Part shown: in pieces, positions 1 through 8,700 of the stretch
Numbering within the stretch: position 1 is the stretch's first letter
Layout of the letters: each line of letters begins with the position of its first letter
Notes under the pieces: generated by a model
The model's input: only the letters and a program-made list of their open reading frames with translations
What the model was told of the DNA's origin: nothing
The model's database searches: none
Assembly: GCA_964626565.1 (NCBI GenBank)
Contig: CAZVFX010000107.1
Location: 1-24,619 of the forward strand
Direction: 5' to 3'
Source: CAZVFX01 sp964626565
GTDB lineage: Bacteria > Myxococcota_A > UBA9042 > CAIXZC01
DNA: 24,619 bases
Program-made: the position numbers and the translations under genes

Positions 1-2505
1 GAGTGTGGCGACGATGGCTGCGGGGGCAGTTGCGGACAGTGTTCCACTGAGTCCACTTGCGTAGAAGGCTCGTGCTGCGCTCCCGACTGCGAAAGCGACC
101 CTTGCGGGCCGGACGGCTGTGGCGGCGAATGCGACTTTTGTGAAGTATGCGGTGAAGGGTGTGTGCAGGGAGTTTGCACGTTCACCGCATGTGACGGCAA
201 AGAGTGCGGCGACGACGGCTGCGGCGGCTCGTGCGGCTCTTGCGCTCCTGACGAGGTTTGCCTGGTGCAGTTTTGCGCTCCTACGTCGGGCAGCATCTGG
301 GTGGATGCCGGCAACGCCGACGATCCCCTCGAGGACGGATCTGAGGAGCACCCCTTCGACACCCTGGCCGAGGCCTTCGAAGTGGTCGTCAACGATTCGA
401 CCGTCCTCGTTCTCCCCGGCCTCTACCAGGGGGGCAACGTGATTTCGGCTCCAGGCGTCTCGGTGATCGGAGCCGGCGCCTTACATGTGACGGTTGAATC
501 ACCAACGCTGGTCGGGGCGGGATTGCCGGAACCCGAGGAAGAGTCGGCATTCATCGTTACGGCCGACTCGGCGTCCGTGAAAGGGATGTCCCTGCTGGGA
601 GGAGCAGCCGGAGTCAGTTTCCTGGGAAGTCCGGGCACCCCGCTGCAGGGCGGTTCGGCCTCGTACCTGAGAGTTTCGATGCCCGACTCCGGCCAGACTT
701 TCGAGGGTGAGTGCGGGGTGTTCAAAGTTGGAATTCTCGCGCGGCACGTCGATGACCTGGTTGTAGAAAAAGTGGAGATTGACGTCATCAACTCCGAAAC
801 GAGCCACTACGACGGCTGCCCCGCCACCGGCATACGGCTTGAAGACTGCAAGTCATGTACGGTGGCGAGCAACGTGGTCTCCAATCTTGCCGGAGGAGCC
901 GCACCGGGGTTGTACACCTGGTCCTGCGCAAGTCCGAGCGGGTCAGCGTACGGGATCGACCTCCATGACTGCTTTGGTGGCACGGTGTCGGACAACGTGA
1001 TCAACGACGTTTCAAGTGGTTTCTCCGGACAAGGGGACAGCGGAGAGGCCCATGGGATACGTCTGACCAGCACAACCGGTTGCGACGTCATCGGGAACTC
1101 GGTGGCCGCGGTGCAGACGGCAAATACAGATGATGGGGTCGCCGGTCTGGCCTCGGGCATCAGCCTCGTCGGCCCTCAGGACTGTGCTGTTGACCAGAAC
1201 TCCGTTTTCGACATACACGGCGCAAAGTCGGACTATCATTGGCAGTGCGGCGGCCATTTGAGCAGGGGGGCAAGGGGCATCGTACTGTCCGAGGCACCAT
1301 ACAACTGTACAGTAACGAACAACGTAGTTTCACAGGTAACATCCGCCTCTGGCGGAGGCTGGTCTGAGGTTGGAACCGTTCATGGAATTCATCTTGAGAC
1401 CCCGACCTCGTGCCTGCTCTCCGGCAACCTGGTATCGGGTTTGACCGGCCCGGACGCCAAATGCGAAGCGAAATCGACTACAGGCATCAGTTTGACCGAC
1501 GCCACCGACTGCCAGGTGTTGGATTCTACGGTAGAATCGCTTGCCGCAGGCAACGGAGGCAGCACTGAACCGGTTCACTGCATCACCCAATCCAGCACCA
1601 AGAGGGGCGGGGAAGCTGCGGGAATCCGGGTAGAAGGGATCAACTGTGCAGTCTCGGGGAACACAGTCCATGGAGTCAAAGGGGGACCACCAGCGGGGTG
1701 TTACACCGGGCCACGTGGAGGGCCGGGAATCGGATTAGATTTCCTCGGCTCGGGCATTGAAGCATCGCGCAACAAGATCCTGTTGGTCTCGGGCGGTGAC
1801 GGTCCTGACGTCAACGGTTATTCGGCACATGATGGTGGTCCCGGCATCGGCGTTCGGGCGGTTTGGACCGGCTGCGACAACTGCATTCTGACGGGGAATC
1901 TAGTGTCGGTGGTCGCGGGCGGCGATGGAGGGGACACTTGTAATGCCCAGCCGGGATCGGGAGGTTCGGGCACAGGGGTAGAGCTAACTTGTGAAGGTTG
2001 TCAGGTAGCCGGCAACACGCTCCACGAAGTAAAGGGAGGAGCCGCGGGTCAGCAGCAAGGCGACCCTGGTCAAGACTGTCAGGGCGGCTCAGGTACGGCG
2101 GGGTCGGCACGCGGACTCTACCTGCCGGAAGGTCAGTCGACGCCAGTCGTTGTCTCCAGCGCGATCATCACCAACATCGATGGCGCTTGCCTCGACAATC
2201 ATTTGTCGAACCCCGCCGACATGCTGGTAGCAGAGCATTCCGATCTGTTCGGCTGCGCCGGCGGGTTGGAGCAGAACGCGGTGGTCCAGCCCACATGTAT
2301 CGAAGCGAACCCGATGTTCGTCGACGCAGCAGGTGGCGATTTGCACCTGCTGCCCACCTCCCCGTGTATCGACACGGGCGACCCGGCACAACTGTGCACC
2401 AACGAACCCGCACCCAACGGGTGCCGGGTCAACATGGGCGCGTATGGAAATACGCCGGAAGCGACTTCGGCGCTGGGGGCGCCGCATTGCGATGTGTGCC
2501 CGTAG
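1..2505 (+). CDS. Cys-rich secreted right-handed beta-helix protein (5' partial)
   Basis: The frame is open from base 1, so the start lies upstream; 834 residues are visible. Residues 1-95 carry three Cys/Gly modules of the form CGxDGCGGxCxxC, followed by CAPTSGSIWVDAGN, a typical entry into a beta-helix domain. Residues about 97-760 contain at least eleven rungs resembling C-x-V-x-x-N-x-V-x-x-V-x-x-G (for example CTVASNVVSNLAGG, CDVIGNSVAAV, CILTGNLVSVVAGG), the pattern of NosD-like/parallel beta-helix proteins. The C-terminus has NPMFVDAAGGDLHLLPTSPC and NMGAYGN, the ending common in secreted polyhistidine-free beta-helix proteins with a choice-of-anchor-type tail. Many CxxC or single Cys sit at rung starts and may form disulfides. 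The likely role is a surface or secreted adhesin or polysaccharide-binding protein; no catalytic residues were recognised. The stop codon overlaps a hairpin repeat. Confidence 0.85.
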   Translation, partial: ECGDDGCGGSCGQCSTESTCVEGSCCAPDCESDPCGPDGCGGECDFCEVCGEGCVQGVCTFTACDGKECGDDGCGGSCGSCAPDEVCLVQFCAPTSGSIWVDAGNADDPLEDGSEEHPFDTLAEAFEVVVNDSTVLVLPGLYQGGNVISAPGVSVIGAGALHVTVESPTLVGAGLPEPEEESAFIVTADSASVKGMSLLGGAAGVSFLGSPGTPLQGGSASYLRVSMPDSGQTFEGECGVFKVGILARHVDDLVVEKVEIDVINSETSHYDGCPATGIRLEDCKSCTVASNVVSNLAGGAAPGLYTWSCASPSGSAYGIDLHDCFGGTVSDNVINDVSSGFSGQGDSGEAHGIRLTSTTGCDVIGNSVAAVQTANTDDGVAGLASGISLVGPQDCAVDQNSVFDIHGAKSDYHWQCGGHLSRGARGIVLSEAPYNCTVTNNVVSQVTSASGGGWSEVGTVHGIHLETPTSCLLSGNLVSGLTGPDAKCEAKSTTGISLTDATDCQVLDSTVESLAAGNGGSTEPVHCITQSSTKRGGEAAGIRVEGINCAVSGNTVHGVKGGPPAGCYTGPRGGPGIGLDFLGSGIEASRNKILLVSGGDGPDVNGYSAHDGGPGIGVRAVWTGCDNCILTGNLVSVVAGGDGGDTCNAQPGSGGSGTGVELTCEGCQVAGNTLHEVKGGAAGQQQGDPGQDCQGGSGTAGSARGLYLPEGQSTPVVVSSAIITNIDGACLDNHLSNPADMLVAEHSDLFGCAGGLEQNAVVQPTCIEANPMFVDAAGGDLHLLPTSPCIDTGDPAQLCTNEPAPNGCRVNMGAYGNTPEATSALGAPHCDVCP

Positions 2506-2517
2506 GGCTAAGGCCCT
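2504..2517. repeat. REP-like hairpin core, copy 1 (loop TAAG)
   Basis: AGGGC-TAAG-GCCCT forms a perfect 5-bp stem with a 4-base loop. Its first two bases fall in the TAG stop of the upstream gene (2503-2505). The same stem occurs three more times within 340 bp. It is followed by GG-TT-CC, whereas copy 2 is followed by GG-AA-CC. Confidence 0.6.
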
Positions 2518-2898
2518 GGTTCCGTTCGTAGACACCCCAATCCAAACACAGCCCCGATGGAGGCCAAAGCCGGTAGCGAAGGGCCTTAGCCCTGGAACCC
2601 GATCATCCAGCTCCGATTCAACCACCGTCGCATCGTCTCCGGCCTTCGCCACCGCGTCTTCACGCACCGAAGTGGGCGGCAAAAAGAATGAGAGGCTCCA
2701 GGCACACCAACCAGTGCCGCCGCATTAGCACCGCTAAGGATTTGGATGTTCCGATGTCCAGGGCTGACGCCCTTCGCTACCCACTCTCGCCGCTCTGCGG
2801 CTGATTCGGATTTGGATGTTCCGATGTCCAGGGCTGACGCCCTTCGCTACCCACTCTCGCCGCTCTGCGGCTGATTCGGATTTGGATGTTCCGATGTC
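2506..2898. other. Gene-free stretch between convergent genes
   Basis: This 393-bp stretch lies between two convergent stop codons. It contains most of the repeat elements listed separately. No credible gene was seen: the open frames that cross it have no ribosome binding site and overlap the repeats. The portion at about 2597-2737 shows no recognisable structure. Confidence 0.7.
2572..2596 (-). repeat. REP-like element, copy 2 (inverted, diverged; loop CTTA)
   Basis: The core is AGGGC-CTTA-GCCCT at 2580-2593. The 24 bases from 2572 match the reverse complement of the core of the downstream 70-bp repeat with only two mismatches, both in the loop. The stem and the flank GGTAGCGA are conserved, which suggests an inverted member of the same family rather than a chance palindrome. 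Confidence 0.6.
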
Positions 2899-2899
2899 C
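2738..2899. repeat. 70-bp tandem repeat, two full units plus a 22-bp third copy
   Basis: Units at 2738-2807 and 2808-2877 are identical by eye; a third copy stops after 22 bases at 2899. Each full unit holds two hairpins: AGGGC-TGAC-GCCCT (2760-2773 and 2830-2843) and GCCGC-TCT-GCGGC (2789-2801 and 2859-2871). The last base of the partial copy is the first base of the complement of the stop codon of the minus-strand peptidase gene, so the array abuts that gene exactly. Such elements between convergent genes resemble REP/BIME sequences and could slow or end transcription, but no T-run follows the stems. Confidence 0.85.
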
Positions 2900-4857
2900 T
2901 AAAACAAACTATCCATGCTGATCAGATCGAACATGAGCTTCTTGGCTTCCTTGGTGCCCCACTCCATGATGACGTCGAGTCTTACACCCTCGAAGTAATC
3001 TTCCTTGCCTTCGATGACGTTAGCGGTGAGTTTGACCAGCTCCCAGAAGCCGTCTTCCTTGAGAATGTCCAGGGCCCAGGAGTCCAGGTCCAGCTCCAAC
3101 TCTCTCAACAACTTCGGCAACAGATTGATGGGGTCGAACCCGCCGATGTCCGCATCCCCTTCCGTCTCGTGGAGCCAGCGGGTGGCGAGGCGGCGCACTT
3201 TCTTTTCCTTGTCCCCGGCCTGGGCTGCAAACGCGTCTATCAGGTTGGTGGGAGTTGCTTCCTTGAACAGATACTCGCCGTAGTAGCCTGAGATCGCCTT
3301 GAGGAACGCACGGTCTCCTAGGGTGCGGCGCAACTCATGTAGGAATAGCGCCCCCTTGCCGTACACAATGGCCGAATATTGGACCATGTCGTCGAACGCC
3401 GAGGTCGGTGCATCCACCACTTTGTCCTCGCCGCCCAGGAAACGATGCAACTGGTAAGTGAGCTTCAACTGGAACAGGATCTGCCGGTTCATGGCCGGCT
3501 TGCCGTGATTCTTGTCGAAGTAAAGAATCGCGCTGTAGTTGGCCAGCGCCTCATCCACGAACGGGTGTTTACGAGAGTGACTGCCCACCACCGCGTTCCA
3601 CCACTGGTGGGCCACTTCGTGAGCAACCACGAAGTCCACGGACTCACGCATGAACCGGGAGTCGAGTACCGCGGCAGCTTCCGGCACCGTGTTTTTCATT
3701 TCATCGAGGTACAACATGCTGGCGATGGTCACCATGCCGGGGAATTCCACACCGCCGATGCCCGCACCGAGGTCCACTCTGACGATGTCCAACTCCCGAT
3801 AGGGGTACTGTCCAAACAACTCCTCGAAAATCTTAACCGAGGCGGCCCCGGCGTTGAGCACCTGCTGCTGAGTGTCCCGGTCCCCGCCGAAACCGTACGA
3901 GGTTACCCGCACATCGCCCTTCTCTCCCACCGGTTTCTCCAGCAGAGTCAGGCCCTTGCCCGCAATGAGCGCAAACTCCCGCACCGCGCCGGCACCAAAG
4001 GTGACCCGCTCTCCCTCGTCGGCGAGAGTGTTGCCGCTGGTGACTACGGTGAACCCTCTATCCATAGCCAGGGAAACGTAGTAGTCGGCAACGGTGAAGA
4101 AGGAGAAATCACCCACGGCAGGGTCGCCGCCCGCCATGTCCCACCCATCTTCATCAAAAGCCGCCAGCACCGGATGCCACAACGCCATGGTCACCACTCC
4201 CGAGCTGTGCGCGAATATGCCGTAGTCTCCGGTGCCGCCGCCAAAGAAAATGGAGAGCTGGTCGATCATGTCGGCCATGGGGTCTACACCCCGGGGCGGC
4301 CAACGCTTCACGATCCCTTTGAAATCCAGCGCCGCGTGCACCGCTTCGCCAGGTTTCAGCACTGCCGGCAGAGGCAACACATACCGGCCCCCTTCATCCC
4401 TTCCTTCCACCGCGTCCAGGCCGATACGCGCCCCGGTGACCTTGAGGTTCTTCAACCCCTCCGAAATCGCGTCGGTGTTGGGGTACATGTGGAAGACCAG
4501 CTCCTTCCACTCACTTTCCGAGTTGTTCTTGACCCACAGGTCGCACACGCCGTCATAGGTCATGAATTCCGCGTCCATATCCAACGTGATCCGGTAGAAT
4601 GGGATCGACTCGTCCACGACGACGTCGCTGCGCAGCGACGCCTGCCGCACCTTCTTTCTCAGCTCCGGCACCTGGCCCGGGAACTCGTCTACCGGAAGCG
4701 CGGGTTCGGAAGGCGCAGCAACCTTGGCTGCGGCATCCGCAGTTGCGACGGCTTTTTGTGCTGGAGCGGCGTCTTTCGTCTCGTCCTTATCTCCGCAGGA
4801 AAACGCGAGTGAGGCGGCAAGCGTTAGCAGCAACGGTAGTCCCCGGCGCATAGTCAT
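2899..4857 (-). CDS. M1-family (gluzincin) metallopeptidase lipoprotein
   Basis: A 652-aa zinc metallopeptidase. Residues 1-21 form an export signal ending in LAFSC, suggesting a lipoprotein with C21, although the lipobox is not a perfect match. An N-terminal beta domain of the M1 type spans about 75-300. The catalytic domain contains HEVAHQWW (H413, E414, H417) and E436, which is exactly HEXXH-X18-E, the M1 zinc signature. GGVEFPG at 368-374 occupies the place of the GAMEN substrate-anchoring motif; this G-x-x-E-x-P-G form is known in some bacterial M1 relatives. IVYGKGALFLHELRRTLGD downstream provides the likely transition-state Tyr. The start is supported by AGGGAGG upstream of ATG. It lies 11 bp after the beta-barrel gene, probably in the same transcript. 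Likely an envelope-exposed aminopeptidase or endopeptidase; its substrate is unknown. Confidence 0.88.
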   Translation of the reverse strand: MTMRRGLPLLLTLAASLAFSCGDKDETKDAAPAQKAVATADAAAKVAAPSEPALPVDEFPGQVPELRKKVRQASLRSDVVVDESIPFYRITLDMDAEFMTYDGVCDLWVKNNSESEWKELVFHMYPNTDAISEGLKNLKVTGARIGLDAVEGRDEGGRYVLPLPAVLKPGEAVHAALDFKGIVKRWPPRGVDPMADMIDQLSIFFGGGTGDYGIFAHSSGVVTMALWHPVLAAFDEDGWDMAGGDPAVGDFSFFTVADYYVSLAMDRGFTVVTSGNTLADEGERVTFGAGAVREFALIAGKGLTLLEKPVGEKGDVRVTSYGFGGDRDTQQQVLNAGAASVKIFEELFGQYPYRELDIVRVDLGAGIGGVEFPGMVTIASMLYLDEMKNTVPEAAAVLDSRFMRESVDFVVAHEVAHQWWNAVVGSHSRKHPFVDEALANYSAILYFDKNHGKPAMNRQILFQLKLTYQLHRFLGGEDKVVDAPTSAFDDMVQYSAIVYGKGALFLHELRRTLGDRAFLKAISGYYGEYLFKEATPTNLIDAFAAQAGDKEKKVRRLATRWLHETEGDADIGGFDPINLLPKLLRELELDLDSWALDILKEDGFWELVKLTANVIEGKEDYFEGVRLDVIMEWGTKEAKKLMFDLISMDSLF

Positions 4858-4868
4858 TTCGAACCTCC

Positions 4869-5459
4869 CTAAAAATATTGCCAGCCAAAATTGAGGCCGG
4901 TGCCGATTACGGTCAAATCTTCGTAACGGGCCGGCGTGACTTCAAGGCTGAATCTCAGTGAGTGGTGTTCCCAGTTAGCGAAAGAGTATCCGGCCCGGAT
5001 CAACCCGCCGAAACCGGTCTTGGATTCAACGTCTTCATCTTCCCACGGGAAAGCCAGTTCCCCCCAGCGGGCGATTCCGATACCCAAGCTCCAGAACAGC
5101 CGGTCGTTAAGCCAGTTCTGCACCGCGACCGCGTCGATGCTGTTGAAGAACTGCTTGCTCTCCCCAGCCACATCCTCATAGTACGAGGTGCTGCTGGCGC
5201 GATACATTATGGCCCAATCCCGGGTGAGAAATGCACCAATGCTCAACGGGAGGCCCGTCATTCCGCCGCCGCCGCTGTTGTCTCCCTCCGCCGGACTGGC
5301 GTGGGTGTAGCCGCCGCCAATGTCCAATTCCAGGGTGAAACCGGCCCGTTTCGGCTTCCGCTGGTCGTTGCGCTCCTGGCCAAGCGCGGGCGCTGCCCCT
5401 CCGGCCACCAGCAGCCCAACTCCCAGCAGCAAAATCGATTGAATTGCGAACGGTCTCAA
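4869..5459 (-). CDS. Small outer-membrane beta-barrel-like protein (TTG start)
   Basis: The frame can be extended to an ATG at 5525, but the best start is TTG at 5459. It is preceded by GGAGGGGAGG with 6 bases between, and translation from it begins directly with a signal peptide (MRPFAIQSILLLGVGLL, then AGGAAPALGQ). The longer form would place about 22 residues before that signal. The mature part, about 170 residues, alternates hydrophobic and polar residues (for example GFTLELDIGGGYTH, SLRFSLEVTPARY) and ends in GWQYF. A terminal aromatic residue is the usual outer-membrane insertion signal. No family was recognised beyond 'beta-barrel'. It lies 11 bp upstream of the peptidase gene and 78 bp after the rubredoxin gene. 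Confidence 0.75.
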   Translation of the reverse strand: MRPFAIQSILLLGVGLLVAGGAAPALGQERNDQRKPKRAGFTLELDIGGGYTHASPAEGDNSGGGGMTGLPLSIGAFLTRDWAIMYRASSTSYYEDVAGESKQFFNSIDAVAVQNWLNDRLFWSLGIGIARWGELAFPWEDEDVESKTGFGGLIRAGYSFANWEHHSLRFSLEVTPARYEDLTVIGTGLNFGWQYF

Positions 5460-5537
5460 TCTGCACCTCCCCTCCGGAAAACAGCGGGCTTGCCCTGCGC
5501 CCGCGTCGCGCCATACGACGCTCACACAATGAGCGTG

Positions 5538-5696
5538 CTACAGCGGATCAAACTCACTTTTGTCGACGTAGCACATAGGGCAACGCCACTCCTCCGGAAT
5601 ATCCTCGAACGCGGTGCCCGGCGCTACATTCTGATCCGGATCACCTTCATCCGGGTCATATATATAACCACAGTTGACGCAAACATATTTCTCCAT
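5538..5696 (-). CDS. Rubredoxin, 52 aa
   Basis: The protein begins MEKYVCVNCGYIYDPDEGDP and ends CPMCYVDKSEFDPL. It has the two Cys knuckles of rubredoxins, C6-x-x-C9-G and C39-P-x-C42, with the family's YDPxxGDPD and PGTxFEDIPEEWxCP core. Its 52 residues are the normal size. These four Cys should bind one iron for one-electron transfer in the cytoplasm. GGAGG lies 5 bases before ATG. One departure: the Gly that normally follows the last Cys (CPxCG) is Tyr here. The gene is 61 bp downstream of metH on the same strand and 78 bp upstream of the beta-barrel start, so co-transcription is plausible. The partner enzyme is not visible. Confidence 0.93.
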   Translation of the reverse strand: MEKYVCVNCGYIYDPDEGDPDQNVAPGTAFEDIPEEWRCPMCYVDKSEFDPL

Positions 5697-5757
5697 CCCT
5701 TCCTCCGGTGCACCGTTCTTCTAACGACTTTCCGTTATCGAATGTGACGTGTCAAGC

Positions 5758-8700
5758 CTAGCCAAGGTTGAAATACCTGGCTTGCGGATGATGTACCACG
5801 ATGGCGGAAACGGAATACTCCGGGTTCATCTGGCACCCCTCGGTGAGCTTGACGCCGATCTGCAGTGGGTCGAGGAGCTTGAACAGGATCTTCTGCTGCT
5901 CCAGGTCGGGGCATGCGGGGTAACCGAAGCTGTAGCGGGAGCCGCGGTAACCCTGGCGCGCGACGGCCTGGTCCCCCTGTTGGTCATCGTGATGGATGCC
6001 AAGCTCCCCGCGCATGCGGGTGTGAAGCCACTCCGCCACCGTCTCGGCAGTCTCTACCGCCAGGCCGTGGAAATGCAGGTAGTCCTTGTACCGGTTGAGA
6101 GCATACAGGTCCGCGGTGCGACGCTGCGCGAATTTCCCGATGGTCACAACGAACATACCCAGCACGTCCGGCTCGCCCGATCCCTCGGGGCGGATGAAGT
6201 CAGCGATGCAGTAGCGGGGAGCTGATGACCGGCGTGGGAAACTCAGGGTGGCAAGTTCATTCTGCCCCTCGTCGAGAATCACAACGTCATTCCCTCTCGA
6301 GAACGCGTTGAAGTAACCGTAGATGGCTTCGGGGCGGATGAATCCCTGCCGGATCGAGTCTGCCTTCATATCATCCAGCAGCGGCCTTACTTCCCTCTCC
6401 ACAAAAGCGTCATACTCCTCCCTCGACATCTTGCCGCGGCGATACCGCCACTGCCCGCGGAATAACGTCAGCTCATTGAGGTTGGAGAAGATCTCGCTGC
6501 GGGGGACTTTGAAGATTGGGCGCACCCCGAGGAACGGAGGCCTGGGGACCTCCATGGAATAGTCGATGTCGGGAAGAGGTGCATCGGGAGCGGGAGCGCT
6601 CTTCTTGCCCGCTTCTTTCGCTTCCGCGCCCGCAACCCCGGCTCGCGCCGGAGACGGGTTTGCACCCTCTTCGATGCGGTTCATCTCGTGCAGGCCCGCA
6701 AACGCGTCCGCACAGTAGTGGACGTCGGGGCCGTATACTTTCCGAAGGTCCTCTTCTACAAACTTGCGGGTCAACGCGGCGCCGCCCAGCAGTACCGGGA
6801 CGTCCAGGCCCCGGCGCTTGATCTCCTCGAGATTCTCTTTCATGAACACCGTGGATTTCACCAGCAGCCCGCTCATGCCGATGGCCGTGGCGTTGTGCTC
6901 CTCCGCAGCCCGTATCATCTCCTCCACCGGCACCTTGATTCCAAGGTTTACGACGCTAAAACCGTTGTTGGAGACGATGATGTCCACGAGATTCTTGCCG
7001 ATGTCGTGAACGTCGCCCCGAACCGTGGCCAGCACCAGCACCCCCCGGTCCGCAACGTCGGCCTGGTCCATGAACTGCTCCAGGTGGGTCACCGACCGCT
7101 TCATCACTTCCGCGGCCTGCAGCACAAAGGGAAGCTGCATCTCCCCCGCGCCGAACAGTTCTCCAACCCTCTTCATCGCGACGATGAGAATCTGGTTGAT
7201 TATGTCGACCGGTTTTTTGCCCTCGCCGAGAACCAGGTCGAGGACCTCTTCGACCCCCTTTCCCACCCCGTCCACAACCATGTCGTGCAGCCGCCCAGCG
7301 GGCGGCTGATCATCGGCGGCGGGACCGGCCGCGGCAGCCGTCTTGGCGTCGGCAAATAGGGCCATGTAAGCGTGCAGAGGATCTCCACCGGACCGGTCGT
7401 TGTTCAGCAGCTTCAACGCGGCGTTTTTCACACCGTCATCGATGGAGTGTGTTGATACAATGCCTTTGGCATTTACGATGGCCTGGTCCAATCCGGCCTC
7501 AACCGCTTGCTGCAGGAATACGCTGTTCAGCACCCTGCGCGCCGGCGGTCTTAGCCCGAAAGACACGTTACTGACTCCCAACACGGTGTGACACTCCGGG
7601 TGGGCTGCCTTGAAGCGGGATATGGCGTCCAACGTCTCCACCGCGGCATTACGGGTGGATTCGTCGCCGCTCGCCACGGTAAACGTGAGCATGTCGAAGA
7701 TGAGGTCGGAAGGGGCGAGGCCGTGCTCGTTGGTGCAGATGTCGAAAATGCGCTCGGCCACCTCCAACTTCCTGTCCGCGGTCATGGCCATGCCGTCTTC
7801 GTCGATAGTGAGTGCAATTACCGCGGCCCCGAAACGGGCTGCAAGAGTTGCGACCTGGTCAAGGCGCTCTCTTCCATCTTCCAGATTGATGGAGTTGATC
7901 ACACACCTTCCGCCGTGTTTCTTCAGTCCTGTGGTAAGGACGTCGGGGTCGGTCGAGTCGAGCACGAGCGGCAGCCGGATGTTGCGAGCAAGCATGGGAA
8001 TGAACCTTTCCACGTCTGCCTTCTCATCTCTTCCTACATAGGCAACCGACACGTCCAACACGTGTGCACCGCCCTTTTCCTGCTCCCGGGCTACTGCCAG
8101 CATGCCGTCGAAATCGTCTGCCAGCAGATGCTTGCGAAACACTTTGGAGCCGTTGGCGTTGGTGCGCTCACCGATGATCAGCGGCGGGGGCGTCTGGCGA
8201 AGGGAAACAGCCTGGTAGAGGCTTGATACACCATTTTCAGGGCGGTTCGGGTTGCGGGTTTCGGGTTTCGGGTTTGTGCGGGTCGGCGCGGCCAGGTTTT
8301 CCACCCGCTTCACCAGCGCGGCCAGGTGCTCCGGCGTTGTGCCGCAGCAGCCGCCCACGATGCCCACGCCATTCTCACGCACGAACCCTTCCACCCAGTC
8401 GGCAAATTCGTCCGGCGTCAGGGTATACACAATCTCACCGTCCACGTTCACCGGAAGCCCCGCGTTGGGCATGGCCATGAGTCTTGCCGGGCCGTGGAGG
8501 GAGAGGTGTTCCACGTGCCGTTTCATCTCGGCTGGTCCCGTAGCGCAATTGAGCCCCAGTACGTCAATACAGAGGGGTTTAAGGGTAGAAATCGCGGCCT
8601 GGACGTCGGAACCCAGCAGCATGGTGCCCGTAGATTCGATGGTCACCGACACCTGCAGCGGCAATTCTACTCCCGTCTTCCGAAACGCTTCCCGGGCTGC

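Noticed and set aside
2504..2593. The hairpins after the beta-helix gene as a classic intrinsic terminator
   Set aside because: The stems are only 5 bp and no T-run follows on either strand; a repeat family explains them better.
3379..4812. A 477-residue open frame on the + strand opposite the M1 peptidase
   Set aside because: It has no ribosome site and its protein has no recognisable motif; it mirrors the codon pattern of the peptidase gene, a common effect in GC-rich DNA.
5697..5757. A promoter for the rubredoxin gene from a perfect TTGACA just after the metH stop
   Set aside because: No acceptable -10 lies 15-19 bases downstream, so a read-through transcript from metH is at least as likely.
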